Positions 1 through 10,079 of a stretch of DNA of 64,000 nucleotides are shown piece by piece (positions within the stretch are counted from its first letter, which is position 1; each line of letters starts with the position of its first letter). A program made the translations under genes and the position numbers. The notes under the pieces are model-generated. The model was not told the origin of the DNA and searched no databases. It was given only the letters and a program-made list of their open reading frames with translations. The stretch comes from Adiantum capillus-veneris (lineage: Eukaryota > Streptophyta > Polypodiopsida > Polypodiales > Pteridaceae). The stretch spans positions 70,819,895 through 70,883,894 of the forward strand of contig CM043944.1 of the NCBI GenBank assembly GCA_014529385.2, written 5' to 3'.

Positions 1-22
1 GACATCCTACGAGTAGGATGTC
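1..22. repeat. 22-bp palindrome, element-1 type
   Basis: Two perfect 10-bp arms, GACATCCTAC and GTAGGATGTC, surround a GA centre. The same arms recur at 443-464. Confidence 0.85.
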
Positions 23-442
23 TTTTTGGCCTGTTTGACCCCAGATTTGTCCCACAGCTTTCCTTTGATGTCAGTAACCCAGTGGTATGCTTAGATTTTG
101 TTTTGGATGTCAAAAGTCCCAAATTTCAGTTGTTTTTGCTTTTTGAGTCAAAAGTGCTAAAGTCCGCTTTGAATCCAATTTTCTTACCCAAATGAGGTGA
201 AACCCCTTTCAGTCACTCAATATATCATGCAAGACATGCTCATGCAGCCATCTTATGGTTTTGGTCTCAAAATAATGTTTTGGCACTATTTGGGTAGGAT
301 GTCTGGCAATTTCAGTCTACCTGGCCTTATCCTGTCAAGATATGGCCAAATTTCCACTTTCCAGTTGAAATTAGGGTAAACCCTACCTTTTGAACACACT
401 GGTCACTCAAAATCCCAAAAATTCCTCCCAGATTAGCCTATA

Positions 443-464
443 GACATCCTACGCGTAGGATGTC
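443..464. repeat. 22-bp palindrome, element-1 type (perfect)
   Basis: The same arms as at 1-22 surround a GC centre, making all 22 bases self-complementary. A single arm followed by TGGC is also seen at 294-307 and, within the LTR, at 1366-1379. Confidence 0.88.
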
Positions 465-992
465 TCCTTCTTAAAATTAAAGTTTTTTTCTGACAGGAAT
501 GCTCCTGATGCTCTGTAGATCTATCAAAAACACTCACAGTAACTTTTGGACTTCAATTAGGCTTTCAAACACACTTTATGTCTTTTTGCGTCTTTGACAA
601 ACTTGTAATGATTTTACCAAGCAAGTGTACATGCATGAAATGCTCTAGATCCTGAATCATGATGTCCTACTTACTCTACTCTTACCTATCATGTGAAATG
701 GTGATAATGGTGTTTTTGGTTGCTTTTTGGCCTCTCCGGACTCTCAAGCTCTCCTCTCACCGCTTCTACCACCCCAAGCCCTACTCTAGGAATCGACTAC
801 TACCTAAAACTACCTAAATCAACCTCGTCTACCTAAGTCGAAGGATCTTGGCCAGACACACGCTTCCTAGACTCCCTCTAAGACCTAGAGAGTTCTCCAC
901 CCTCTGATCCTATCTAAATGTAAAGCGAAACTCTTGGCAAGCCAAAAATCCCAATCCTCAAGGATTAGTCTCGGTCACCTACCTAAGGTTTT

Positions 993-1012
993 CGTCCCCG
1001 GCAGCGGCGCCA
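993..1012 (-). promoter_or_regulatory. Primer-binding site, tRNA-Asp type
   Basis: The minus strand reads TGGCGCCGCTGCCGGGGACG one base inside the LTR edge. This matches the tRNA-Asp-type primer site (TGGCGCCGTTGCCGGGGA) known from plant Tat/Athila-lineage gypsy elements. It fixes the element's orientation as minus. Confidence 0.85.
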
Positions 1013-1013
1013 A

Positions 1014-1851
1014 TGTTGGACGGATACGCCGCGACGGACATCAGCACAGCGAGAACTCACCTAACATGTAATGTCAGCTAAGGACGAAGCTCGACCCGCA
1101 GGCGCGTGGAAGCAAGTATAAGGTGTCAACCTACACTCGACCGACTCCTAACTAATTCCTACAGAGGTTTCTACCAATTATCTAAGTCACAGCCTTCAAG
1201 AGTGCAAGAGAGGAAACTTCCTACAATGCTTTCTAGAGCCGAACACCCATCAAACAATCTCGAAACACCATAGAACTTGAAGGAGACCCTACTAATACCA
1301 ATAGGTCACTCTCCCTAAGGTCTATGAACCAAAATCCCGACCCAAAACACCCGGTGCAGAAACACGTAGGATGTCTGGCCGAAATTTGCAGGTCTTCGTT
1401 TCCAAAATCTAAAGTGCCTAATGTGTAGTTCTACTCAATGTGAACGCGTGGATATGCTGCAATCCAAAATCGAACAACATATGCTCACCCAAACAACCAA
1501 TGAAGCTCGTAGAAGGAGCTCGCAAAGCCGCACCGTACGCGCGCAATGTTGGTATTGGCGCGTAGCTCTAGTCAGGGGCAACACGCTGCACTTCTCTGCA
1601 CTCGATTCCGACCACCGGAGCACACGTAGCGTCAAGACGAAGCTCACACACTCTCTCTCGTACACAATACGCTCACTCACAGACTTCCAACTTGTTTTTA
1701 AAATGACAAAAGGTTTTTCATTAAGGTCAAAAAGTGGTATATATACCTTACAACTTCTCAAACCCTAAAGTTTCAAAATCAACCATCTACCCAATCTAAC
1801 TATCAAAACTGGGATACAATCTGGAAACTTCTGTAAGTCCCAATTTTTACA
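1014..1851 (-). mobile_element. 5' LTR of element 1
   Basis: The LTR is bounded by TG at 1014 next to the PBS and by CA at 1850-1851. Read on the minus strand it starts TGTAAAAATT and ends CCAACA. A TATA-like stretch (TATATATACC) lies near 1737-1746 on the minus strand. The outer end resembles that of the LTR at 56837-57714: both have GATACAATCTGGAA shortly before the terminal ACA. The right boundary is inferred from that comparison and from the abrupt start of gypsy integrase coding. The second LTR is outside the window. Confidence 0.65.
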
Positions 1852-1856
1852 AGGTG

Positions 1857-2749
1857 AAAAATCGGGTTTTCCTCACTGAATGAATAATTACAAAAATAAT
1901 AGTCCTCCGAGTAGTTAGATGCCGTGGGGTGTGTCCAGCTTCTAACAGTAGGGGACTTTTTGATCTTCCTTCTATCACCTCAAAAGGTGCTTTTCCCATG
2001 GAAGTATGTACAGTGTTATTGTAAGCATACTCCACTAAGGGTAAGTACTTCTCCTATTGGGACTTTTGATCTACTTCTGTGACATAAGCCTTTAGTAGAT
2101 CAATAATTGTTAGGTTAGCTATTTCACTTTGGCCACCCGTTTGGGGATGATAGGGAGAAGAGAAGTTTAGCCTTGTACCTAAATTCTCAAAGAGACCCTT
2201 CCAAAAGTTACTAGTCATTCTAGGATCTCTATCTGATACTATGGACATTGGCAAGCCGTGGTACTTGAAGATTTGCAATATAAAGAGGGTTGCCATTTGA
2301 TGGGCTTTGATAGTCTTTTTGATAGGTGTGAAATGTGCTTGTTTGCTAAACCTGTCTACTATCGTCCATATTCCTGAATTCCCATGGATAGACTTGGGCA
2401 ATCCAAAGATAAAATCTATGGATATGCTCTCCCATGATGAATTAGGGTTTGGCAAAGGTTGAAGCAATCCAGGTTGCTTCCCTCTATCAAACTTCGTCTT
2501 TTGGCATACCAAAAATTTTGAAACATACTCTTGTATGTTTGCTTTCATGGTAGGCCAATAGAAATATGTTTCTATCCCTTTTAGGGTAGACTGAATCCCT
2601 CTATGCCCCGCATAAGGAGGAGCATGAGATTCATACATTACTTTCTCACGTAGTGAGTTAGTACCGCATAGTCTATTTCCATGGAGAAGATAACCATCTT
2701 GTATGGTAAATGGTTCTTCTTTCTTCCCTAGTGCAAGGGCTGAAATCAC
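1857..2749 (-). pseudogene. Ty3/gypsy integrase remnant (gypsy 1)
   Basis: The main open piece (2749-2054) carries an integrase zinc-binding region (ESH...AGHRG, then LVCQK where CxxCQ is expected, so one cysteine is lost). The catalytic core follows, with SIDFIFGLP, VSDRDPR and GGQSE supplying the D, D and E positions. A second piece (2035-1857) continues the core with the EYAYNNTVH motif. Stops and a frameshift separate the two. The gene is cut at 1852, where LTR element 1 begins, so the C-terminal part of integrase is missing. This suggests that element 1 inserted here later; the other junction is off the window. Confidence 0.82.
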
Positions 2750-2932
2750 ATCTCTAAAATCGCGATCAATAGCTTACTCATCTATCATAGAAGATAGATC
2801 ATTGTGAGTTGCTATGGAAACCGCTTTCACTCTTGGCTGTCTTGAGAGTGCATCAGCTACTTGATTATGCTTGCCATAAATGTGAGGAATATGAAAATGA
2901 AATTGCAAAAGGAAATTTTTCCACCTCATTTT

Positions 2933-3696
2933 TTAGTCGGAGAGCTTGGTCTGCGTCATGAAGTACTTAAGACTTTGTTGATCCGTTCGGAGAATGAAAG
3001 GAGTCCCCAATAAATAGTGCTTCCACGAATCTAGAGCATGTAGAACTGCTAAGAGTTCCTTCTCATATATGCCTAGAGCTTGCTCAATAGGATCGAGCCT
3101 TTGACTTTCATAGGCTATGGCGTGCCCTTCTTGCAGCAAAACAGCTCCAAGGCAATCACCACAAGCGTCACATTGGACCTTAAATGGCTTTAAGAGATCT
3201 GGTAATGTAAGCACAGGTTGAGAGATAAGCTTTTCTTTAAGCTTTTCGAAAGCATTGTTCTCCTTGGTGGACCATATATACCTAATGTTTTTCTTTGTTA
3301 GTTCATGTAATGGTCCTATGATTTGTGAGAACTTTTCTGTGAAGCGTGTATAGTATGCACACATACCTATAAATCTTCTTAGTTCATATAGATTCCTTGG
3401 ATTAGGCCATCCTTTTACTACCTCTAACTTTGATGGATCCATTTGGATGCCATCTTGAGAGATAATGTGACCTAAATACTGAATCTCTTGTAAGAAAAAT
3501 TCACTTTTCTTTATGTTTATATAAAGCTTATTCTCTCGTAAAACTTGAAATATTACCTGGAGGTGTTGCTTGTGTTCATCTAATGAATTAGAGTAGATGA
3601 TTCTATCATCAAAGAACACTCTAGTAAAGATTTGGTGAGGCGTGAATAGCTTCTCCATCAAGTGGTTAAATGTGGCTGGTGCGTTAGTTTGAAGAA
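2933..3696 (-). pseudogene. Ty3/gypsy reverse transcriptase/RNase H remnant (gypsy 1)
   Basis: The coding piece begins at NAPATF (RT motif near 3690), passes FFDDRIIYS where YVDD is usual, then YLGHIIS and the RT connection. It continues into RNase H with CDACGDCLGAVL, YEKELLAV and RTDQQSLKY, which supply the catalytic D, E and D. The RT fingers and most of the palm are absent: at about 3697 the sequence switches to hAT coding. It belongs with the integrase piece downstream on the same strand. The stretch 2750-2932 between them is decayed connection sequence. Confidence 0.85.
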
Positions 3697-4202
3697 AATT
3701 GCTTTGGCGAGTGCGGTTTGTGCTTCTTCTAGAGATTGCATCCGAAAGCTTTGATGCAATGATTTTTGACGCATTTGACCAAGTCCACCTTCAATGTGAC
3801 GCTTAAAAGGATCACTGCTTGACATTTCCTCGCCTTGCACATGCTATTCTCCAAGGTTAGTTGGTGTCACCACAGGATCAACAGAGTTAACTACTCTTGA
3901 CTTTCATCCATAACAGAGCTATATATCTGCTGTCTCTTGCCACCCTTTTTGGTGAGCTCTTCTCTCAAATGCTTTGCAATTGCAAGTGCCTGAGGATGTT
4001 CATGTTTTCTACAATTCTTTTTAATGCTACCCAAAAAATGGTCCCTAATACGTGGTGCACCGCCTGATTTTGTTGTGAAGCAAAATTTCGATTGCCACTC
4101 CATATATTGACCGCATATGTTGTGAGCATAATCCCACTCTTTTCCAGGGGTTTTTTTATTCTTTAGCTTCTTCGTACCACTTATGCCAAAATTTTGCTCC
4201 AT
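3697..4202 (-). pseudogene. hAT transposase N-terminal remnant with BED zinc finger (hAT copy 1)
   Basis: Two pieces (4202-3891 and 3840-3697) match the N-terminal half of the copy at 28855-31235. Shared stretches include KSGGAPRIRDHFLGS, the CRKHEH region, LREELTKKGGKRQ and LGQMRQKSLHQ. The FTTKSGGAP...H layout is a BED-type DNA-binding finger in which the first CxxC has decayed to FCFT. The transposase is cut at about 3697, where gypsy 1 RT begins, so the catalytic domain is lost. The upstream flank 4203-5151 is non-coding hAT end sequence. Confidence 0.7.
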
Positions 4203-5151
4203 TGCTTTTAATTTAAAATTGAAGGCATAAGAACTAGATGTTCAGTTTTTAAAATATTTTTCTTCTTTTCAATATATATTAAAAAACCAATCACTAAGAA
4301 AGTAATCGAATCTGCACAATATGATATTTGCAATGCACTCTAGTCAATCCACATATCGATCACATATGTTGTGGGCAAGCATACACATTGCAATGCACTC
4401 TCTGCATGACATTATAAATACAACAATGCAATGCATTTCTCAATGCCATTATTATTATGATGATTATTTATACATCCTCTTCAATTTGCAAACAATAAGA
4501 CACATCTAATTTTAAATGCTACAAAGAATAATCAAGTTCTACACTGAAACGATGTCAATTATTTGCAAAACACACACAAAAGCAATAATGATCGGTCATG
4601 TCGTGCACTAACAATCTTTCATAATACATAATGCACTCTCTATATAAACCAATGCATGAAACAACACAAATAAATCTTCAATACAATCACACAATTGAGG
4701 ACTACTTGTACCCAATCAAGGATTGTAGACCCCTTATGCATCTAATTCAATATATAAAAGCTATTTTCACCCAATTAAGGATTATAGCTCTTATATTGTG
4801 CAGTGACAATATATATCAACTCAAATCTATGATGGTGAAAAATGCAAGACTTCAAGGATCTTTATATACCGAGTACACTAGTATAGGACATGCGACCCTT
4901 GATTATCAACTCGCCATTTACATATGCTCATCTTCTAAGACCAACTTTAACCCTTATATGGACCAATGGCTTCATCACAATGAGCATAATTCACGACTCT
5001 CCAAATTCTCAATTGTTTTGATTTCGCACCTTTATGTTTGGTGAAGGATTTAAAATTTTTACAAGTGGTTACCGAATTAAGAATCACGTTTGGCCCAAAA
5101 AAAGGACCTGTGATTCAAGGAGATGACTATACCTGACGCTCCAATGCACTC
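4203..5151 (-). mobile_element. Non-coding 5' region of hAT copy 1
   Basis: AT-rich sequence without a supported gene. Blocks such as CCCAATTAAGGATT...AGCTCTTATATTGTGCAGTG (around 4770-4806) recur in the same order upstream of hAT copy 2 (31795-31830). This stretch is therefore the promoter/5' end of hAT copy 1. It is interrupted at 5152 by the chromovirus and resumes at 11096. Confidence 0.65.
5147..5151. repeat. Target-site duplication CACTC (left)
   Basis: CACTC directly abuts the LTR that starts at 5152 and is repeated exactly at 11091-11095 beyond the other LTR. Confidence 0.9.
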
Positions 5152-5274
5152 TGAAAGGGCAGTGGTAATGCGTGTGCTAGTCTCCACCCAACCGTGCTAT
5201 CTTATAGCCTCTCCCTAACGTACACACTATCCGACCGTGCCGGTGGCCTTGCCCGTAGGACCCATGTCCTTACA
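5152..5274 (-). repeat. 3' LTR of gypsy 2 (123 bp)
   Basis: It starts TGAAAGGGCAG and ends CCTTACA. It matches the 126-bp LTR at 10965-11090 with about ten substitutions and one 3-bp indel by eye. LTRs this short are unusual for a gypsy element. Confidence 0.92.
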
Positions 5275-5287
5275 TTACCCCCCCTTG
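5275..5287 (-). promoter_or_regulatory. Polypurine tract of gypsy 2
   Basis: The minus strand reads CAAGGGGGGGTAA immediately before the 3' LTR, the expected place for the plus-strand DNA primer. Confidence 0.8.
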
Positions 5288-5303
5288 GAGAATCGTTTTT
5301 GTC

Positions 5304-5679
5304 CTAAAAAATGAACGTGGGAAAATGTTTCTTAAGTGCGGAGACATTCTCCCATGTAGAACCTTCTTCAGGTCTATCTAGCCATTTTACCAACACCTGT
5401 TGTCTGACATGATGTCTGGTGCGAAGCTCATTGAGAATCCAAAATCTTTTCGGGCACATGAGGAATGCTTGGTGGTTCGATAAGGTCAACTAACACATCT
5501 GTGTCAATGACATTATCATTTTTTCCCAGCTGTTTTTGTAAACGCCTAACATGAAAAACAGGATGAACTCGTGATTGGTCTGGAAGAGCTAACTTATAGG
5601 CCACTTGACCTATACGTTTGAGAATGGTAAATGGTCCACAATAGAGTGCTGAAAGTTTAGCAACTTTTCCCGTCTTCAA
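5304..5679 (-). pseudogene. Integrase C-terminal domain and chromodomain (gypsy 2)
   Basis: The first piece (5679-5428) has the GPF/Y-type integrase C-terminal module: YCGPFTILKRIG, VAYKLALP, then HPVFHVRRL. The second, in another frame (5489-5304), reads as a chromodomain: ELRTRHHVRQQVLVKW, then EEGSTWENVSALKKHFP, with the aromatic/acidic pattern of the fold. Chromodomains on chromovirus integrases direct insertion to modified chromatin. A frameshift separates the two pieces. The chromodomain is the last coding part before the purine tract. Confidence 0.85.
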
Positions 5680-5796
5680 ACTTTCTGAATGCTCCGAAAC
5701 TTTGAGGTAAACCTTGTCTCCTTCTTCAAAAGTAGCAAGACGACGATGCTCATCTGCGTACTTCTTATATTAATCTTAAGCTTGCTTAACATTCTG

Positions 5797-6432
5797 TCAA
5801 GCAACTCGAAGCATGTCAAAATGGTCTTGGAGAAAATCCTTTGCTTGTTGTATCTTCTCCCTAGCCAACCCCACCGTAATGGGTGATCTAGGTTGAAATC
5901 CATATAAAAGCATAAATGGACTAAACCCTGTAGTCACATGCTTTGAACTATTATAAGCAAATTCCATTATAAGTAAGTAATCTTCCCAATTGGTTTGCTT
6001 CCTGCTAACGTACGCTCGTAGCATATCCTCGAGCACTTGATTAACTCTTTCGGTTTGACCATCCATTTTTGGATGATCAACTGTACTTAGATTAAGTTCA
6101 GTTTCCAAATTTTGGAACATAGCTCTCCACAAGTGATTATCGAACTTTTGATCTTTGTCACTAATGATACTAGTTGAAAGACCGTAGAGTTTATATATAT
6201 GCTCTACAAATAACCGTGCTAATTCCGGTGTCTTAACCATAGTCTTAGTGGGAATGTATCGACCCATCTTTGTGAGATGGTCTATAATTACCCATATGGC
6301 ATCATGGCCACGATTTGTAGTCGGTAGTCCTGCTAAAAAATCCATAGAGATACTCTCCCACTTACCTTGTGGAATCTCGAAAAGATGTAAAATGCCACCT
6401 ACCTTGAGGCGCTCTGCCTTATTAACTTGCAC
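5797..6432 (-). pseudogene. Integrase catalytic core (gypsy 2)
   Basis: A 211-residue open piece with the DD35E triad visible: D31 in SMDFLAGLP, D92 in IISDKDQKF and E128 in DGQTERVNQ, with 35 residues between the second and third. The zinc-binding HHCC domain should lie just upstream (6433-6700) but is broken there. The typical MEFAYNSSKH...GFSPFMLLYG block is near residues 155-180. The frame breaks again before the C-terminal domain. Confidence 0.9.
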
Positions 6433-6701
6433 TGTTGACAGATTAGTACGTACTCATGATGTAAGCCCGACTAATAAAATTGCTGTCTAACTAAGGCATA
6501 TGTCTTACGAATACTTGGATGACCAGCACTTGGACTATCGTGACACTCAAATACTATTTTGCGCCTAGTGTCTGAGTCCTTTGGCACACATACTCTACCC
6601 TTGTGGAGTAAGTAGCCATCAGCAATGGAAAAATTCTTCCATCGCTTAAGATCTTCCTGAGTAGGGGTGGAGCTCTGTGTGTTGGAGACATGTTGATCTG
6701 G

Positions 6702-7325
6702 CTATACAGAGACATGTGAGTGTGAGGGATCCCTTTTTAAAACTGCACTGCACACTTTAGAATATGATTGATCTTGTGCACACTTGCCACGTAATACCTC
6801 CAAAAATCCACTCTTTATTTCTGTGAACGCAAGTGAATTAATCTGAGGCATCTGACTTAGTGCATCCGCTACTACATTATATCGCCCCTTGCAATATTGT
6901 AGCTTACAATAATAATCTTGAAGGATTTCTTTCCATCTATATTTATGGCCCTTCAAGTCTGTTTGAGTAGTAAACCATTTGATACTCTCATGGTCAAAAA
7001 CTACTTCAAACTCGACACCATATAAATAGTGTCTCCACTTTCGTAAAGCGTGAATTATGGCGTAGAGCTTTCTCTCATAGACATAATAATTTTGTTGATC
7101 TCTATTTAACTTTTTACTTTAAAAGGCTATAGGTCTTCCCTCCTGGAGAAGTACAGTACCAATTGCTTTATCACTAGCATCAGTCTCTACCACAAACGGC
7201 TTATGTGGGTCAACGATTGCTAGGATAGGAGTAGTGGCTATAGCTACCTTGAGCTGTTCAAAATTGTGTTTTTGGGCTTCTCCCCAAGAAAATGTCTTAC
7301 CTTTTGCTTTAATTTGATCTATCAA
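6702..7325 (-). pseudogene. RNase H region (gypsy 2)
   Basis: The piece 7325-7119 has the RT-RNase H connection and FVVETDASDKAIGTVLLQEG, supplying the first catalytic aspartate. After a stop, decayed sequence keeps YVYERKLYAIIHAL and FDHESIKW (7100-6970). The next open piece (6956-6702) reads KGHKYRWKEILQDYY and NVVADALSQ, the usual end of gypsy RNase H. It degrades the RNA strand during reverse transcription and sits between RT and integrase. Confidence 0.87.
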
Positions 7326-8197
7326 GGAACAACGATTTTGGCATAATCACGGATATACTCTTGATAAAATCTAGTCATGCCTAAGAATATTTGAAGCTCC
7401 TCAACCGTGTTGGGATGTGGCCATTGAAGAATGACAGCGACCTTGTCAGTGTCCATTTTGATGCCAGAATAATAGATCACATGACCGAGGTAATGTATCA
7501 TTGTTTTAAATAAATCGCACTTGCTTTGCTTAGCAAACAAGGCGTGAGCTCGTAGCTCTTCGAACACTAATCGTAAGTGTTCTATGTGTTCATCTTCAGT
7601 CTTATTGTAAACGAGAATGTCATCAAGGAAAACCACAACAAATTTTCCAAGATAGGGACATAAGATACTATCCATGAGTGTCATAAATGTAGCTGGAGCA
7701 TTGGTTAAATTAAAAGGCATAACCAAAAATTCAAAATGCTCGAACCGTGTTCTAAAGGAAATTTTGGAGAGATCTTGCAAAAGGATACGCACCTGGTGGT
7801 ATCCTGAACGAAGATCTATCTTTGTATAGTATCTTGCCCCATGGAGTTGATCAAACAACTCATCCACTCTTGGCAGAGGATACTTGTTCTTGATGGTTAT
7901 GGCGTCTAATCCGCGGTAATCTACACACATGTGCATAGTACCATCTTTCTTTTTTACCAATAGAATTGGTGATGCCCAAGGCGAAGTGCTAGGTCTAATG
8001 AAACCACGGGCGAGGTAGTCAGCCGATTGACTCTCAACCTCCTTGGCTTCTTTAGCACTCATACGATAAGGTGATTTACTCACCGATTTAGTGCCTGGCA
8101 AGACATCTATGCCATGTCGCACATCACGTGTAGGGGGTAAACCCAGTGGTAAATCACTTGAGAATACATCACTATAGTCTGTGACTAAGTGAGTCAT
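7322..8197 (-). CDS. Reverse transcriptase domain (gypsy 2)
   Basis: A 291-residue open frame covering the gypsy RT. Visible motifs are PYRMS, ARGFIRPSTSPWASPILLVKKKDG (about 63-86), CVDYRGLD, YPLPRVDELFDQL, KIDLRSGYHQ (126-135), PFNLTNAPATF (161-171), the FLDD active site (190-193) and YLGHVI near 232. All catalytic aspartates look intact. The listed ATG is internal to a polyprotein: coding continues upstream to about 8316, with a stop just before this ATG, so the start has no biological meaning. It would copy element RNA into DNA within particles. Confidence 0.92.
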   Translation of the reverse strand: MTHLVTDYSDVFSSDLPLGLPPTRDVRHGIDVLPGTKSVSKSPYRMSAKEAKEVESQSADYLARGFIRPSTSPWASPILLVKKKDGTMHMCVDYRGLDAITIKNKYPLPRVDELFDQLHGARYYTKIDLRSGYHQVRILLQDLSKISFRTRFEHFEFLVMPFNLTNAPATFMTLMDSILCPYLGKFVVVFLDDILVYNKTEDEHIEHLRLVFEELRAHALFAKQSKCDLFKTMIHYLGHVIYYSGIKMDTDKVAVILQWPHPNTVEELQIFLGMTRFYQEYIRDYAKIVVP

Positions 8198-8315
8198 CTT
8201 TTACCGTGCAAAAGGAGAAAGTAAACTAGAGTTATGCTGGGATGGAGAATCTTGTAATTCCTGTAATGTTTGTTTTACAACAGCTGCACGTTGCTCTATA
8301 AAATTAAAATTGAGA

Positions 8316-9225
8316 GCACTTTGCTCGTTAGATTTGTGAACACTTTATTGAAAAACACTTCCGCAAGGGAGGGAGGATTAAGAATGGAAAAAATGATATT
8401 ACGATTGTATTATGCTTACAAGAGCTTAGTTGCCAACGCGTTTCGAACTCAATGGGCCTCTTCAGAGAAAAATACAATCTAGCCACGAAGTGGCTTTTAT
8501 AGGAAAAGGAGTCAGACTCCTTTTATAGGAAAAGGAGTCTGACTTTGGTTTCTATACCAAACTTGGGTTGAGTCAGTTTTTTATAAGATGCTCCACTTAA
8601 GAAGCTAAGAGGTACAAGGGTGACTTCTTGGAGAGGAATGGTTGAAACCAAAGGTACTATAGGAATTAAAGAACCATGTGAAACAAGGACAAGCTATAGT
8701 TTTCAAATTGAAAGTCCCAAGGACTCCTTGAAACATGGTACATGTAGCATCATATTTTCCAATTTGAAAAGCATCAATAATTTAGAAAATGCTAGGTTTA
8801 TGAGAGGGTAGAATATGGTACATTATTTAAGGTTTGGATTGAGTTAGTAGGGAAGCTCTTGAATGTATAAAGTGTTTATCAAGTTTAATCTCACTGCACT
8901 AAGACTATAGTGATAGGCATTGGCAAGGTAGCAATGGAGTAGGAGGATCATTTGTTAAATTAAGCTAAAATATTGAAGGGGCGAGGGTTGCAAGAGGGTT
9001 TCCTTCATGTTTATGAATACAAGGGTTGACGTTGATGAGGGTAATAAGGTATAGGGGGAGAGTTCGTTATGAAGCATCACGGATTAGATTAAAGCTAGAT
9101 TGGTTGAGTGCTGAGGTTTGCCTCCATGTTTGTGTTACAATTGGTTTGAAAAAAGATAAATGAAATGAAAATGATTGTGACGGCAATATTTGCATACCAT
9201 TACTAGAATTCACCGCACTTTGCTC
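8316..9225. mobile_element. Unclassified 888-bp insertion flanked by an 11-bp direct repeat
   Basis: GCACTTTGCTC occurs at 8316-8326 and 9215-9225, and the 888 bp between (8327-9214) is non-coding. Chromovirus coding lies on both outer sides: the protease tail ends with EEQSA-like codons and the RT leader restarts with the same EQSA codons. The piece therefore looks like an insertion with an 11-bp target duplication. No terminal inverted repeat, poly-A tail or transposase is evident. It contains a near-perfect direct repeat of TTTTATAGGAAAAGGAGTC around 8498-8540. A simple local duplication is the alternative. Confidence 0.55.
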
Positions 9226-10079
9226 TTCACAAGTCTTGGAGACAAGCAGTAACACAAAAAGACTTCATCTATTAAATCTGCTTTCTGCAAAATAGAAAGC
9301 TCGGCTGTACATATAAGAGATTCAGATGGTATGTTTTTCTCACCAAGGAAAATCACATGTTTACCATTGGCCAAAAAGGATAAGGAGTGTTCATAACTAT
9401 TGTGCCATGTGTTTCCTAAACCATGTAGCCACTCCCGTCCTAAAACTACATCAGCACAGTCCATGTTTATAACTTGAAAGTCAAGGGTCATTGTATGATC
9501 TAGAACAATAAGCTTAACCCCTTGAACTACTGTGTCCCATACTTCTTTATCATTGCCAGGCATCTGTTCGACCACATACTTGTGAGAGCAGGGAGTCTGT
9601 GTAAGCTTCAATTTATTGACTAGCTTATAGTTCAGGAAGTTATGAGTTGCACCGTTATCCACTAAAATATGAACACGTTGTCCGTTAATAGTGCCATGCA
9701 TGCGAATCAAATCATGCGGGCCAAAGGTGGGCTGCCACCTTGAAGCAGACACACAACACTTGTGCTTTTCTTCCATATGAAGAACCTCTATAGCACAATA
9801 TTTAGGAGATGAATCTAACATGAGGCGTTGCACCGTGTGCATGGCCTTTTCTTTGCCTTGCAAAAGAGGACAATCTTTCTTGTTATTTTGGTCTGAAAGA
9901 CATCTAAAACACAAATTGTGTTTCTTTGCACGCTCAAAATCAGCAGCGCTGAGAGACCCACGTGGAGTATCTCGTGATTGCTTAGGCTTCTTAGCCTGTT
10001 GTGGACGTGGAGAGGTAGATTGTCTCTTATTCCTCTTGGAACATATGGGAGATCTACCTCTCCAATGGCTCTTAGCCAC
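9210..10079 (-). CDS. Zinc knuckle and aspartic protease (gypsy 2)
   Basis: A 289-residue open piece. A basic stretch comes first, then a knuckle-like CFRCLSDQNNKKDC (57-70) that lacks the histidine of CCHC. A retropepsin domain follows, with HILVDNGATHNF (active-site D141; DNGA in place of DSGA) and the VVLGREWLHGLG flap/end motif (213-220). The protease would process the polyprotein. It overlaps the gag ORF in another frame (9815-10079), so the boundary is a frameshift. It ends near the insertion at 8316-9225. Confidence 0.85.
   Translation of the reverse strand: MAKSHWRGRSPICSKRNKRQSTSPRPQQAKKPKQSRDTPRGSLSAADFERAKKHNLCFRCLSDQNNKKDCPLLQGKEKAMHTVQRLMLDSSPKYCAIEVLHMEEKHKCCVSASRWQPTFGPHDLIRMHGTINGQRVHILVDNGATHNFLNYKLVNKLKLTQTPCSHKYVVEQMPGNDKEVWDTVVQGVKLIVLDHTMTLDFQVINMDCADVVLGREWLHGLGNTWHNSYEHSLSFLANGKHVIFLGEKNIPSESLICTAELSILQKADLIDEVFLCYCLSPRLVKSKVR

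Larger units (their letters stand above)
1..992 (-). mobile_element. Internal leader of a minus-strand LTR retrotransposon (element 1)
   Basis: This non-coding stretch lies just downstream, on the minus strand, of a clear primer-binding site and LTR, so it is the untranslated leader of an element that runs off the left edge. No ORF here looks real. It holds palindromes at 1-22 and 443-464 (arms GACATCCTAC/GTAGGATGTC) and a related half-site at 294-303. The gag gene would lie outside the window. Assignment as leader is inferred from position only. Confidence 0.6.

Noticed and set aside
1421-1768. Overlapping 115- and 108-residue ORFs on opposite strands
   Set aside because: Both lie within the LTR of element 1, lack any recognisable motif and mirror each other.
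3697-5151. Possible continuation of gypsy-1 RT on the far side of hAT copy 1
   Set aside because: The gypsy coding beyond 5304 is a complete, separate chromovirus with its own RT, LTRs and target duplication.
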